Assembly: GCA_963825425.1 (NCBI GenBank)
Contig: CAWGTF010000011.1
Location: 186,001-250,000, forward strand
Length of the DNA stretch: 64,000 bases
From: PALSA-607 sp963825425
GTDB lineage: Bacteria > Actinomycetota > Actinomycetes > Acidothermales > Acidothermaceae
Direction of reading: 5' to 3'
In this document: positions 17,099 through 25,333 of the stretch, piece by piece
Layout: each line of letters begins with the position of its first letter
Position numbering within the stretch: the first letter of the stretch is position 1
Notes under the pieces: generated by a model
Seen by the model: the letters and a program-made list of their open reading frames with translations, nothing else
Told to the model about the DNA's origin: nothing
The model's database searches: none
Position numbers and translations under genes: made by a program

Positions 17099-19186
17099 AT
17101 GACGATTCGTCGCAAACTCGACACCTACATAGGCGTCGCAGTTACCGTTGCTGCCCTCCTCGTCGCATTTTCAGTTCTCCACGCTGTGCGGCACGGTCTG
17201 ACCATCGCAGTGGTCCCCGTGCTGGTGCTGGCGTCGGTCTTGGTCATCGGCGAGCTTCGCCCGATCCGGATTTCACACGGTGACGGCAGCGTCGACGAGG
17301 TCACCATTTCCAGCTCGTTCAGCTTGGCCCTCATCTTGACCGGCCCACTCGTCGCTGCGCTCGGCGCGCAGTCGATTGCGACCCTGCTCGACGATCTGCG
17401 CCAGCGCAAGGATGTGCGCAGGATTGTCTTCAACCAGGCGCAGTACATCATCACCTTGACCGCGTCGCGCCTCGCGTACGCGGCTGTGACGAGTCGCGGC
17501 TTCTTCGAGGATTCTCGCGACCTGCGGCCGCGGGATGTCGTTGGTGCCCTCGCGGCGGCAATCGTGTTCTTCGTCGTCAACCACGTGATCACGACAATCG
17601 TCATCGCGCTGTCGTTGGGTGAGAACCCCATTCAGCGGATGCCGATGGACTTGCGCTACCACCTGTCGACGTCCGGCGTGTTGCTTGCATTGGCGCCCGT
17701 CCTGGTCATCGCGGTGGACTTCTCCGCCCTGGCGCTGCCGCTTCTGGTACTGCCGATCGCCGCCGTGCACAAGAGCGCCAAACTGGCGATCCAGCGCGAG
17801 GAGGAGTCTCTGCACGACTCCTTGACCGGCCTGCCCAACCGGATGTTGTTCCACCGAACGGCAAGCAGCATGTTGGCCCGAGCATCGGTTACTGGCTCGT
17901 CGACGGCCCTGATGATCGTCGACCTTGACCACTTCAAGGAGATCAACGACACGCTTGGCCACCACATCGGCGACCAAGTGATCGAGGCGGCCGCGGATCG
18001 GCTCTCAGCGGCGCTCGGCGCCAATGCGATGGTGTGCCGTCTCGGTGGTGACGAGTTCGCGGTGCTGGTGCCCGACATCGAGCCCACCGCAGTCCTGATC
18101 GTTGCGCACATCGCATTGCGGACACTGGCCGCACCGCTGACGGCCGAGGGCGTCCGCATCGACGTGGGAGCGAGTATCGGAGTGGCGGTCGCACCCGAGC
18201 ACGGGATCGATGTGTCCACCCTGTTGCGCCGCGCCGACGTCGCGCTCTACACCGCAAAGGAAGAGCGCAATGCGGTTCGCCTGTATTCGCTGGACGACGA
18301 CCGCAACACCGTCGAGCGGCTGGAACTCCTCGGAGATCTGCGTGGCGCGATCGAGCACGGCGAGGTCGTCGTGCACTACCAGCCAAAGATCTCGGCGCTG
18401 ACCGGCAACGTCGTCGGTGTCGAGGCACTCGCCCGATGGCAGCATCCCGAGCGCGGCCTCATCATGCCGGACGACTTCATCAACCTCGCAGAGCACACCG
18501 GGCTGCTCTCGCTCCTGACGGCAGCTGTCCTCGCGACTGCGCTCGCGGACCTGCGGCGGTGGCGAACAATCGAGCCGACGTTGACTGTCGCGGTCAACGT
18601 GGCGCCTGCTCAACTGAACGACCGCGAGTTTCCCGAGTCCGTGTGGGTTGCTCTCCACCGAGCCGGAGTACCCGCCGCAGCGCTCACTCTCGAGGTGACC
18701 GAAAACGGCGTCATGGCTTCTAGTGGGAGAGTGCGTCAGGTACTCGACGACCTGCGGCGAATGGGTGTGCGGCTATCGATCGACGACTTCGGAAGCGGCG
18801 CCACATCGCTCTCGTATCTCGGTCGCCTACCGCTTAACGAGCTGAAGATCGACAAGTCATTCGTGATCGGCCTTGCCGATCCGATCAACCACGCGATCGT
18901 GCGATCGACCATCGAGCTCGGGCACAACCTCGGGATGCAGGTCGTGGCCGAGGGCGTTGAGACCGTCGATGTGTGGCACGAACTCCAGGTGCTCGGATGT
19001 GACGTTCTCCAGGGCTACGTGATCGCGCCGCCCCTGACTGACATCGCGATGACGTCGGCACTCGCGAGCCCTTCGGCACTCGCGAGCCCTTCGGCGGTTG
19101 CGCCGTTCGGATATCGCGCCCGTCTTGCCGACGTGTCGGAGGTCGCTCTTGGCCGCCTGTCGGCCCACCCTGCTGCGCAGCACTGA
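17099..19186 (+). CDS. Membrane GGDEF-EAL cyclic-di-GMP synthase/phosphodiesterase (1)
   Basis: Residues about 1-225 form six to seven membrane helices with VLVIGELRPIRISHGDGSVD and FNQAQYIITLTASRLAY, a sensor domain shared with the second GGDEF-EAL gene at 48233. The GGDEF domain reads DSLTGLPNRMLF, DLDHFKEINDTLGHHIGD and the active site RLGGDEFAVLV near residue 315. The EAL domain has VGVEALARWQHPERG near 441, VNVAPAQL, LEVTENG, SIDDFGSGATSLSYL and AEGVET, so both catalytic sets look intact. ATG 17099 follows AGAGGAGGG. It follows the two tiny ORFs and precedes DUF5317, suggesting one operon. An 18-bp repeat duplicates six residues near its end. Confidence 0.9.
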   Translation: MTIRRKLDTYIGVAVTVAALLVAFSVLHAVRHGLTIAVVPVLVLASVLVIGELRPIRISHGDGSVDEVTISSSFSLALILTGPLVAALGAQSIATLLDDLRQRKDVRRIVFNQAQYIITLTASRLAYAAVTSRGFFEDSRDLRPRDVVGALAAAIVFFVVNHVITTIVIALSLGENPIQRMPMDLRYHLSTSGVLLALAPVLVIAVDFSALALPLLVLPIAAVHKSAKLAIQREEESLHDSLTGLPNRMLFHRTASSMLARASVTGSSTALMIVDLDHFKEINDTLGHHIGDQVIEAAADRLSAALGANAMVCRLGGDEFAVLVPDIEPTAVLIVAHIALRTLAAPLTAEGVRIDVGASIGVAVAPEHGIDVSTLLRRADVALYTAKEERNAVRLYSLDDDRNTVERLELLGDLRGAIEHGEVVVHYQPKISALTGNVVGVEALARWQHPERGLIMPDDFINLAEHTGLLSLLTAAVLATALADLRRWRTIEPTLTVAVNVAPAQLNDREFPESVWVALHRAGVPAAALTLEVTENGVMASSGRVRQVLDDLRRMGVRLSIDDFGSGATSLSYLGRLPLNELKIDKSFVIGLADPINHAIVRSTIELGHNLGMQVVAEGVETVDVWHELQVLGCDVLQGYVIAPPLTDIAMTSALASPSALASPSAVAPFGYRARLADVSEVALGRLSAHPAAQH
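19055..19090 (+). repeat. In-frame 18-bp tandem duplication
   Basis: Two exact copies of an 18-bp unit (with a 4-base third start) lie in the C-terminal tail of the GGDEF-EAL gene and encode a repeated Ser-Ala-Leu-Ala-Ser-Pro. It sits after the EAL domain, so it should only lengthen a flexible tail. It is a likely slippage site that may vary in length between strains. Confidence 0.8.
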
Positions 19187-19201
19187 TCAGGGAGGCGCAC
19201 C

Positions 19202-19852
19202 GTGCTGATGGCCTTGCTGGCCGGCATCCTGGTCGCGACCGTGCCGGTGTTTGGCGGTCGGCTGCGGGCTTTGGCGCACGTGCGCATCCAGTCGTTGTGG
19301 TTGATCGGCGGCGCGCTTGCCCTGCAGGTGATCGCGATCAGCGTGGTGCCAACCTGGCCCCACACGGTACTCGTAAGCGCCCATCTGGTCAGTTACGTCA
19401 TGGCGGGCTGGTTTGTCTGGCTCAACCGTCGTATCAGTGGGCTGTCCGTCGTCGCGCTGGGCGGGGCCTTGAATGCAGTGACGATTGCTGTCAACGGCGG
19501 GACCTTGCCCGCTTCACGGTCAGCGCTTGCGACGGCGGGCATCCACCCAGTCGCGGGCGACTTCAACAACTCCGGCGTGCTCGCCCACCCGCACCTCGCG
19601 TGGCTCGGCGACGTCATCCCAGTGCCTGCGAGTGTGCCGATGGCCAACGTGTTCAGCATCGGCGACCTGCTGATTTTGGTCGGGCTCGCGTACGGGCTGC
19701 ATCACCTGTGCGGGAGCCGGCTGGTGCGGACGTCTCGCCGCACCGAACTCACGGGGGGCGCGGTGGTTGGTTCGGCGGCGGGTAGTTCGGCGGCTGAAAG
19801 CCGGGTGGCGGGTAGCCCGGGTATCCATAGGGCGGATAGGGCGGCGGTTTAG
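19202..19852 (+). CDS. DUF5317 membrane protein
   Basis: GTG 19202 follows GGGAGGCG and lies 15 bases after the GGDEF-EAL stop. About five hydrophobic segments are visible (LLAGILVATVPVFGG, SLWLIGGALALQVIAISVV, HLVSYVMAGWFVWLN). The DUF5317 signature is present: VNGGTLPASRSALATAG, then NNSGVLAHPHLAWLGDVIPV and NVFSIGDLLILVGLAYGL. The last ~35 residues after TSRRTEL are low-complexity and overlap the convergent Pro-rich gene, so the true end may be earlier if a base is missing near 19750. The function of DUF5317 is unknown; its position makes it a candidate partner of the cyclic-di-GMP enzyme. Confidence 0.78.
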   Translation: MLMALLAGILVATVPVFGGRLRALAHVRIQSLWLIGGALALQVIAISVVPTWPHTVLVSAHLVSYVMAGWFVWLNRRISGLSVVALGGALNAVTIAVNGGTLPASRSALATAGIHPVAGDFNNSGVLAHPHLAWLGDVIPVPASVPMANVFSIGDLLILVGLAYGLHHLCGSRLVRTSRRTELTGGAVVGSAAGSSAAESRVAGSPGIHRADRAAV

Positions 19853-20162
19853 GCGGTCCGCTCCAGAAGGGTCGACCAGCTTGCGGGCCGCCACGACGCA
19901 GCGGTGCTTTGCCGCCGGAGAACCAGCTAATCCCCGCGATGAGCGGTCCGAACGGGACGAAGAATGCCACCGCCGTGCCGACGATCCATGTTTGCTTAGT
20001 GTTGTCCCACCATGGCCCGAATGCCTCTGTGGGTTGTCGGGCGATGCTGATCAGGGCAGCAATACCGACCACGTACATAGCGCCGAACACGAGCCACATT
20101 GCACCGAAGAGAAAGAAGAAGACGACCGGGAACGCCGTGCTGGTGGAACCGTCGGTGGTCAC
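19749..20162 (-). CDS. Small two-helix membrane protein with Pro/Tyr-rich tail
   Basis: The 137-residue product has two hydrophobic segments (TAFPVVFFFLFGAMWLVFGA with MYVVGIAALI, and WIVGTAVAFFVPFGPLIAGI), the motif WWDNTKQTW between them, and a cytoplasmic-looking tail rich in Pro, Gly and Tyr (PYPPYGYPGYPPPGF). The tail resembles disordered tails on actinobacterial membrane proteins. Start GTG 20162. Its final ~100 bases overlap the end of DUF5317 on the other strand. Function unknown. Confidence 0.62.
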   Translation of the reverse strand: MTTDGSTSTAFPVVFFFLFGAMWLVFGAMYVVGIAALISIARQPTEAFGPWWDNTKQTWIVGTAVAFFVPFGPLIAGISWFSGGKAPLRRGGPQAGRPFWSGPPKPPPYPPYGYPGYPPPGFQPPNYPPPNQPPRPP

Positions 20163-20183
20163 TGCGCAAGCGTAGTGGCGCGT

Positions 20184-20570
20184 TCAGTTCGCGAGGGCGC
20201 GCCGCACTTCTGCGATTGCCTCATCGAGGTCTTGGTGGAAGGAAACGGTCGACGGGTCGTGCATGCCGGGCGCCGTGGTGACTCGGCGCTGCTGCATCGC
20301 GGTGATGGCGCTGGTCGAGACCATCGCGATCCGCACAACCTTGGCCGCGACGACGAACCTGATGAGGCGCTGGATCACTTCCTGGACTTCCTCGGACTGC
20401 GCGGCGGCGCCCCGTGTATCGACAACCGCGCCCCACGGACTCGGGGCTTTCGATATCTCGCGCCTGACAGCGGCGTCGTACTGCTCCGCTTGCTGTACGG
20501 TCAGCGTGCCCGTGCGGGTCTGCAGCAGCACCCCGCCAGGTAGCCACTCAACCTTGAAGGATCCGGTCAT
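20184..20570 (-). CDS. STAS/SpoIIAA-like small protein coupled to the hydroxycinnamate genes
   Basis: A soluble 128-residue protein starting MTGSFKVEWLPGGVLLQTRT. Alternating strands and helices (GAVVDTRGAAAQSEEVQEVI, KVVRIAMVSTSAITAMQQRR) suggest a STAS or SpoIIAA-like fold, with no obvious catalytic residues. Its ATG overlaps the ligase stop in ATGA, so translation is coupled to the ech-ligase operon as its third gene. A role in regulation or substrate handling of hydroxycinnamate metabolism is conceivable but unproved. Fold assignment is by eye only. Confidence 0.55.
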   Translation of the reverse strand: MTGSFKVEWLPGGVLLQTRTGTLTVQQAEQYDAAVRREISKAPSPWGAVVDTRGAAAQSEEVQEVIQRLIRFVVAAKVVRIAMVSTSAITAMQQRRVTTAPGMHDPSTVSFHQDLDEAIAEVRRALAN

Positions 20571-22087
20571 GTCTGAGCCCTTTCTCGCAGCACGCGGCGC
20601 AGCACCTTGCCTGATGCCGACCTAGGGATCGAGTCGACAAATTCTACGGCGCGCGGCCGCTTGTACGGAGCAACCCGGGCCGCACACCACGCAATGAGTT
20701 CGGCGTCGGTCAGGTCGATCTGTCTGCGCACAACGAAAGCCTTCGGGATCTCGCCGGCTGTCGTGTCGGGAACCCCGATGACAGCGACGTCGGCGACCAA
20801 CGGATGCTCAAGCAACAGAGCCTCGAGTTCGGCGGGGGCGATCTGGTAGCCCTTGTACTTGATGATTTCTTTAAGCCGATCGACGACCCACACGACTCCC
20901 GATTCATCGATACGGACGGCGTCGCCCGTGCGCAGCCAGCCGTCCTCGACAATCGCGTTCTCAGTTGCCTCAGGAGCTTCGAGATAGCCGAGCATCACCT
21001 GAGGTCCGCGAATCCACAGCTCACCTGATTCGGTCGCATCAGCATGCGTCGCCGGGTCGACGACTCGGGCCTGGGTGCCGGGCAACAGATGCCCGACGGA
21101 ACCTGCCGGAGTTCCCGCTCCGATATCGGGGACCCAGGTGACGCCTGGACTCGCTTCGGTCATGCCGTACCCCTGACCGACCGGACACTTCAGCCGAAGC
21201 TCGAGCCGTACCACGGTCGCCGTGTCGAGCGGCGCCGCACCTGACATCGCGTGGCGAACGGAGCTCAGATCGAACCGTGGATCAGCGGCTGCCACGACGG
21301 CGGCCAATGGTGGCGCGAGGTGCAGCCGCGTGACTCGTCGCTCGCCGATGAGCGCCAAGAACCGGTTGGCGTCAAAGCGCGCCATCGTGACAATGGTTGC
21401 GCCGTGGCGCAGCCCGTAACCCAAGATGATCGACAGCCCGTAGATGTGGAAGAACGGCAGAGCGGCCAGAAAGACGTCGCGGGAGTCGACGTGATAGACG
21501 GCTTCGTGCTGGCACAGACACGCAACGAGATTTCGGTGGGTGAGCAGCACGCCTTTCGGCAGGCCGGTGGTGCCGCCCGAGTACGCCAGCACAGCGACGT
21601 CCGACTCAGGATTGGACGGTCCGTGTTGGTAGCCGCCAGTGGCGGCCGCCGTTTCGCAAAGCGTCGTGAGGTCGAGGACGGGGATCCCTGCGCCAGCCGC
21701 CTGGGCGACCTCGGTCACGCTGGCATCAGCGATCAACGCGACAGCACGCGACTCGCGCAGTTGACGGGTGACCTCTCGCGGCGTGAGCTGCGGATTCAAG
21801 GCGGTGATCGTGGCGCCGGCCGCTAGCGTGCCGTAAAAGGCTGCGGCCCATGCCGGTCGGTTCGGACTCATGAGCGCCACGACGTCGCCTGAACGGACGG
21901 GTACGGCCGCGAGAGATTGCGCAATCGCCGGGACCAGTCGCAAAAGATCGCCGTACGTCAGCGTCTCGCCTGAATCTCCGTCAACTAGCGCGGGATGCGT
22001 TGGCTGGCTCGCGGCGGCTGCCAAGACGTAGTCGGGAAGGCTGCTGCGCGGGATAACGGGATCCGGGTACAGGCTTCGATAGATCAT
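20567..22087 (-). CDS. 4-coumarate/feruloyl-CoA ligase
   Basis: An adenylate-forming enzyme of 506 residues. Motifs: AMP-binding loop LAYSGGTTGLPKGVLLTHRN near residue 170, PFFHIYGLS, QGYGMTEASP, GELWIRGPQVMLGYL, DGWLRTGDAV, VDRLKEIIKYKGYQIAPAEL and the C-terminal catalytic Lys in RSASGKVLRRVL. It would activate p-coumarate, ferulate or caffeate to CoA thioesters using ATP. The length matches plant-like and actinobacterial 4CL rather than the larger Pseudomonas Fcs. It lies 20 bases after the ech gene that uses its product, so the hydroxycinnamate assignment rests on both family and context. Confidence 0.88.
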   Translation of the reverse strand: MIYRSLYPDPVIPRSSLPDYVLAAAASQPTHPALVDGDSGETLTYGDLLRLVPAIAQSLAAVPVRSGDVVALMSPNRPAWAAAFYGTLAAGATITALNPQLTPREVTRQLRESRAVALIADASVTEVAQAAGAGIPVLDLTTLCETAAATGGYQHGPSNPESDVAVLAYSGGTTGLPKGVLLTHRNLVACLCQHEAVYHVDSRDVFLAALPFFHIYGLSIILGYGLRHGATIVTMARFDANRFLALIGERRVTRLHLAPPLAAVVAAADPRFDLSSVRHAMSGAAPLDTATVVRLELRLKCPVGQGYGMTEASPGVTWVPDIGAGTPAGSVGHLLPGTQARVVDPATHADATESGELWIRGPQVMLGYLEAPEATENAIVEDGWLRTGDAVRIDESGVVWVVDRLKEIIKYKGYQIAPAELEALLLEHPLVADVAVIGVPDTTAGEIPKAFVVRRQIDLTDAELIAWCAARVAPYKRPRAVEFVDSIPRSASGKVLRRVLRERAQT

Positions 22088-22107
22088 GCCTGGGATTCCT
22101 GGGCCGA

Positions 22108-22932
22108 TCAGGCCCGGTCGTAGGAGTCGAGGCCCGGCCGCAGCGTCTTCTCATCGAGAAACTGAGCGAGGCCCTGCTGTTTGCCGGCTTCTGGGTCGCC
22201 GAGAACTGCTTGGTCGAGCTTCGCGTACAGGTAGTCCTCCGCTTCGTCCCATGACATCAGTCGCGCCTTCTTGAACCCGACCTTCGCGGCTCGCAGCACG
22301 GCCAGGTTCATGCCAGCAAGCTTCTGTGCTACCTCAATGGTGCGCTCGCGCAGTTGGGCCAGTGGCACCGACTCGTTGACGAGCCGCATCTGAGCTGCCC
22401 GGACACCGTCAAATGTTTCGCCGGTCATGATGAACCACAGCGCGTCGCGGCTAGAGATGGTCTCAGCGAGCGCGCGGCTCACCAAACCGCCGGGGGGAAT
22501 GCCCCAGTTCACTTCTGACAGACCGAAGATCGCTTCGTTAGCGGCAATCGCGAGATCGCAGCACACGAGTGGGGTGAACGCCCCGCCGAAACACCAGCCG
22601 TTCACCATGGCGATCGTTGGCTTGGGATAGTGGATCAGGCGACGCCACTGCCATTCAGCACTGTCGCGTCTCGCCTGGGTTTGCACATGCGGCGGGCCGG
22701 CCTCAACTTCTCGGAAGTACTCCTTCAGATCCATGCCGGCCGACCACGCATCGCCCGTGCCGGTGAGCACGACGACTCGCACTCGATCGTCACCCTCCAA
22801 CTCCTGCAGGACGGCGATCATCTCGCGATTCAGTGTCGGACTCATCGCATTGCGCTTTTCGGGGCGGTTCAGCGAAACCCAACCGATGCCGTCCTCGATC
22901 GCTACCGCGACTGTCGGCTGATCAGTGGACAC
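22108..22932 (-). CDS. ech: Hydroxycinnamoyl-CoA hydratase/lyase (vanillin/4-hydroxybenzaldehyde forming)
   Basis: A crotonase-fold enzyme closely matching bacterial HCHL/Ech. Diagnostic stretches are LNRPEKRNAMSPTLNREMI, AGMDLKEYFREVEAGP, YPKPTIAMVNGWCFGGAFTP, FGLSEVNWGIPPGG and EDYLYAKLDQ. The residues known to set specificity and catalysis are present: Tyr72 (KEYF), Glu140 (LSEVNWG) and Tyr236 (DYLYAK). It hydrates feruloyl- or p-coumaroyl-CoA and cleaves it to vanillin or 4-hydroxybenzaldehyde plus acetyl-CoA. GTG 22932 follows GGGAGG by 5 bases. It is first gene of the ech-ligase-STAS operon, divergent from MarR. Confidence 0.94.
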   Translation of the reverse strand: MSTDQPTVAVAIEDGIGWVSLNRPEKRNAMSPTLNREMIAVLQELEGDDRVRVVVLTGTGDAWSAGMDLKEYFREVEAGPPHVQTQARRDSAEWQWRRLIHYPKPTIAMVNGWCFGGAFTPLVCCDLAIAANEAIFGLSEVNWGIPPGGLVSRALAETISSRDALWFIMTGETFDGVRAAQMRLVNESVPLAQLRERTIEVAQKLAGMNLAVLRAAKVGFKKARLMSWDEAEDYLYAKLDQAVLGDPEAGKQQGLAQFLDEKTLRPGLDSYDRA

Positions 22933-22945
22933 TCATGCCTCCCAG

Positions 22946-22962
22946 TATCAGGTACCCTGATA
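22946..22962. promoter_or_regulatory. Candidate MarR operator between ech and marR
   Basis: TATCAGG and CCTGATA form perfect 7-base inverted arms around TAC, 14 bases upstream of the ech GTG and in the divergent promoter region. Size and symmetry fit a MarR-family dimer site. By analogy with known hydroxycinnamate systems, the CoA thioester would release the repressor. Confidence 0.62.
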
Positions 22963-23032
22963 TGACAGTGTCCTCTGTCAGGCTGCACACCGCAATCCCC
23001 GGAGCACGGTCTTTCGTTGCTACCGTGTCGGT

Positions 23033-23530
23033 ATGAGGACCGCGGGCGGACGCATCGGCGCGACCCGCGCAGTCGGCCGAGCTCCTGCCCCACGGCTGAC
23101 CTATTTGGTGAAACAGGCCGAGCTCGCGATCAGAGCGCAGCTCGACCGGATCGTCGGCAGGCACGGCCTGACGACCCAGCAATACACCGCGTTGAGCGTG
23201 CTAGAACGCAACCCGGGGATCTCATCTGCGCAGCTGTCACGGCGATCATTCGTGACCGCACAAGCCGGAAACGAGATGGTCGCCATCTTGGAGCGTAAGG
23301 GGCTCATCGAGAGACAACCGAGCCCTACCCACCAACGCATTCGGCTCGTCTACCTCACCGCGGTCGGTGCCGCGCTGCTGGATTCGTGCGACGCGGAGGT
23401 CGACGCGCTTGAGGCGAGAATGCTGCGCGGAGTCGACGCTGCGGCTCGGCGGCAGCTGCGGGCCCGGCTTGAGTCGTGCACCGCGAATCTTCACGACGGC
23501 GCCGCGGCTTCCGTCGTCCCGCGTCGTTAG
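23033..23530 (+). CDS. MarR-family repressor of hydroxycinnamate genes
   Basis: A 165-residue winged-helix regulator. PRLTYLVKQAELAIRAQLDR is the first helix; GLTTQQYTALSVLERNPG, SSAQLSRRSFVTAQAGNEMV (recognition helix) and LERKGLIERQPSPTHQR with RLVYLTAVG (wing) follow. It is divergent from ech with a perfect palindrome between, the arrangement of FerR/FerC-type regulators that sense feruloyl- or p-coumaroyl-CoA. Its stop overlaps the convergent ligC end by 4 bases. The target is inferred from position. Confidence 0.85.
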   Translation: MRTAGGRIGATRAVGRAPAPRLTYLVKQAELAIRAQLDRIVGRHGLTTQQYTALSVLERNPGISSAQLSRRSFVTAQAGNEMVAILERKGLIERQPSPTHQRIRLVYLTAVGAALLDSCDAEVDALEARMLRGVDAAARRQLRARLESCTANLHDGAAASVVPRR

Positions 23531-24483
23531 CTCACCTGCGATTCGAGCTGTTTCGCCAGGACGTCGAGTACCCGATAGCAGTCGAGCACGCCGGCAACAC
23601 TGGAGTTCGGCTCGCGGCCCTCGTTGATCGCTGCAACGAACTCGCGATCCTGCAGCTCGATGCCGTTCATCGACACCGCGACTTTGGACACGTCCACAGG
23701 TTCGTCCTTGCCGGTGAGCAGATCGTCATAGCGCGCCAGGTACGTGCCGTTATCGCAGATGTAGCGAAAGAAAGTTCCGAGCGGGCCATCGTTGTTGAAA
23801 CTCAGTGACAGCGTGCACACCTTGCCGCCCGATGTCCGCAGTTGAATCGACATGTCCATGGCGATCCCGAGAACCGGATGGATCGGGCCCTGCACTGCGT
23901 TCGCGATGACGACGTCCTCGCCAGTCTGATACTGGAAGAGATCGACCGTGTGCGCCGCGTGGTGCCACAGCAGATGATCCGTCCAGCTCCTCGGCTGCCC
24001 GAGGGCGTTCATGTTGGAGCGGCGGAAGAAGTACGTCTGCACGTCCATCTGCTGGATCGACAGTTCGCCCGCCACGATCTTGTTGTGCACCCACTGATGC
24101 GAGGGGTTGAACCTGCGCGTGTGACCGACCATCGCCACCAACCCGGTCTCGCGCTGCGCTGCGTCGACGGCCAGCGCGTCAGCTAGCGCATCAGCCAGCG
24201 GAATCTCGACCTGCACGTGCTTGCCGGCACGCAACGTCTGCAATTGACTGCGCCGCGTGCAGTTGGGTCGGCGTGCAGAGGATCACCGCGTCGACGTCGT
24301 CTCGAGCGAGTGTCTCATCGAGATCGGTGGTCGCGTGGCCGGCGCCGTACTTCTGCGCGACCTCGCGCGCCTGTTCGATTCGACGGCTGACGATCGAGGT
24401 GATCTCGACGCCGTCGATGTTGCTGCAGGCCGTCGAGATGTTTGATGCCGAACGCGCCGGCACCGGCGACTGCGATACGCATA
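23527..24483 (-). CDS. ligC: 4-carboxy-2-hydroxymuconate-6-semialdehyde dehydrogenase LigC (frameshifted)
   Basis: Gfo/Idh/MocA fold. MRIAVAGAGAFGIKHLDG is the NAD(P) Rossmann start at ATG 24483. After a shift near 24420 the chain reads NIDGVEITSIVSRRIEQARE and DAVILCTPTQLHAAQ, then after a second shift near 24240 RAGKHVQVEIPLADALADAL, HTRRFNPSHQWVHNKI and WTDHLLWHHAAHTVDLFQYQ. This is near-identical in pattern to the Sphingobium LigC, which oxidises the hemiacetal of the ring-cleavage product to 2-pyrone-4,6-dicarboxylate. It is the last gene of the lig operon. Two single-base shifts in so conserved a gene point to sequence errors. Confidence 0.92.
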
Positions 24484-24489
24484 GTTTCC

Positions 24490-25332
24490 TTACTGCACTG
24501 GCCGGACGACGATGTGTCCGACTGCTGTATTGGACGCTGGTACGTGGTAGAAGCGGTAGAGCTCCTCGATGGTTGGCCCCATGGCCCCGCGCATGATCAG
24601 CCACATCACCATCTCGACGCCCTCGGAGCCAGATTCGCGCAGGTACTCGATATGCGGCATCTTGCGCAGCAGTTCAGGATCGGCCGTCAGGTTGTCGAGG
24701 AAGGCGGTGTCGAACTCCCTGTTGATCAGGCCGGCGCGTGGCCCCTGCAGCTGGTGACTCATGCCGCCGGTGCCCCACACCTGGACGTTCAAATCCTCGG
24801 GGTAGCTCTCGATTGCCCGCCGTAGCGACTGTCCGAACATGAAGCACCGGTTGCCGGTCGGCGGCGGGTATTGCACGACGTTTACTGCGAGTGGAATGAC
24901 CTTCACCGGCCACGCGTCGGGCTGGCCGAACACGAGTGACAACGGCACTGTCAGCCCGTGGTCGACTTCGAGTTTGTTCATGATCGTCAGGTCGAACTCA
25001 TCGAGAATCATCTCCTGAGCGATGTGCCAAGCCAGGTCAGCATGACCCTCGACGACGGGCACCGGGCGCGGTCCGTACCCCTCGTCAGCGGGTTCGAAGC
25101 TGTCGGCGCAGCCAATGGCGAACGTCGGGATCATCTCGAGAGAGAACGCGGACGCGTGGTCGTTGTAGACAAGGAAGATGACGTCCGGCGCTGCTTCCTT
25201 GATCCATTGCTTGGTCCACGTGTAGCCCTCGAACAGCGGACGCCAGTAGTCGGTCCCGGTCTTGCCGAGGTCGATCGCGGCGCCAATCGCGGGCACGTGA
25301 CTCGTCGTCAACCCTGCGGTGATCCTGGCCAT
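24490..25332 (-). CDS. ligB: Protocatechuate 4,5-dioxygenase beta (catalytic) subunit
   Basis: A type II extradiol dioxygenase. The Fe(II) ligands are visible as His12 (TTSHVPA), His59 (YNDHASAF) and Glu240 (EGVEMVMW), and the catalytic base His193 lies in WGTGGMSHQLQGPRAG. FAIGCADSFEPADEGYGPRP and HIEYLRESGSEGVEMV match LigB of Sphingobium closely. With LigA it opens protocatechuate between C4 and C5 to 4-carboxy-2-hydroxymuconate-6-semialdehyde. It starts one base after the ligA stop. At 280 residues it lacks the short C-terminal extension of some homologues. Confidence 0.95.
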   Translation of the reverse strand: MARITAGLTTSHVPAIGAAIDLGKTGTDYWRPLFEGYTWTKQWIKEAAPDVIFLVYNDHASAFSLEMIPTFAIGCADSFEPADEGYGPRPVPVVEGHADLAWHIAQEMILDEFDLTIMNKLEVDHGLTVPLSLVFGQPDAWPVKVIPLAVNVVQYPPPTGNRCFMFGQSLRRAIESYPEDLNVQVWGTGGMSHQLQGPRAGLINREFDTAFLDNLTADPELLRKMPHIEYLRESGSEGVEMVMWLIMRGAMGPTIEELYRFYHVPASNTAVGHIVVRPVQ

Positions 25333-25333
25333 G

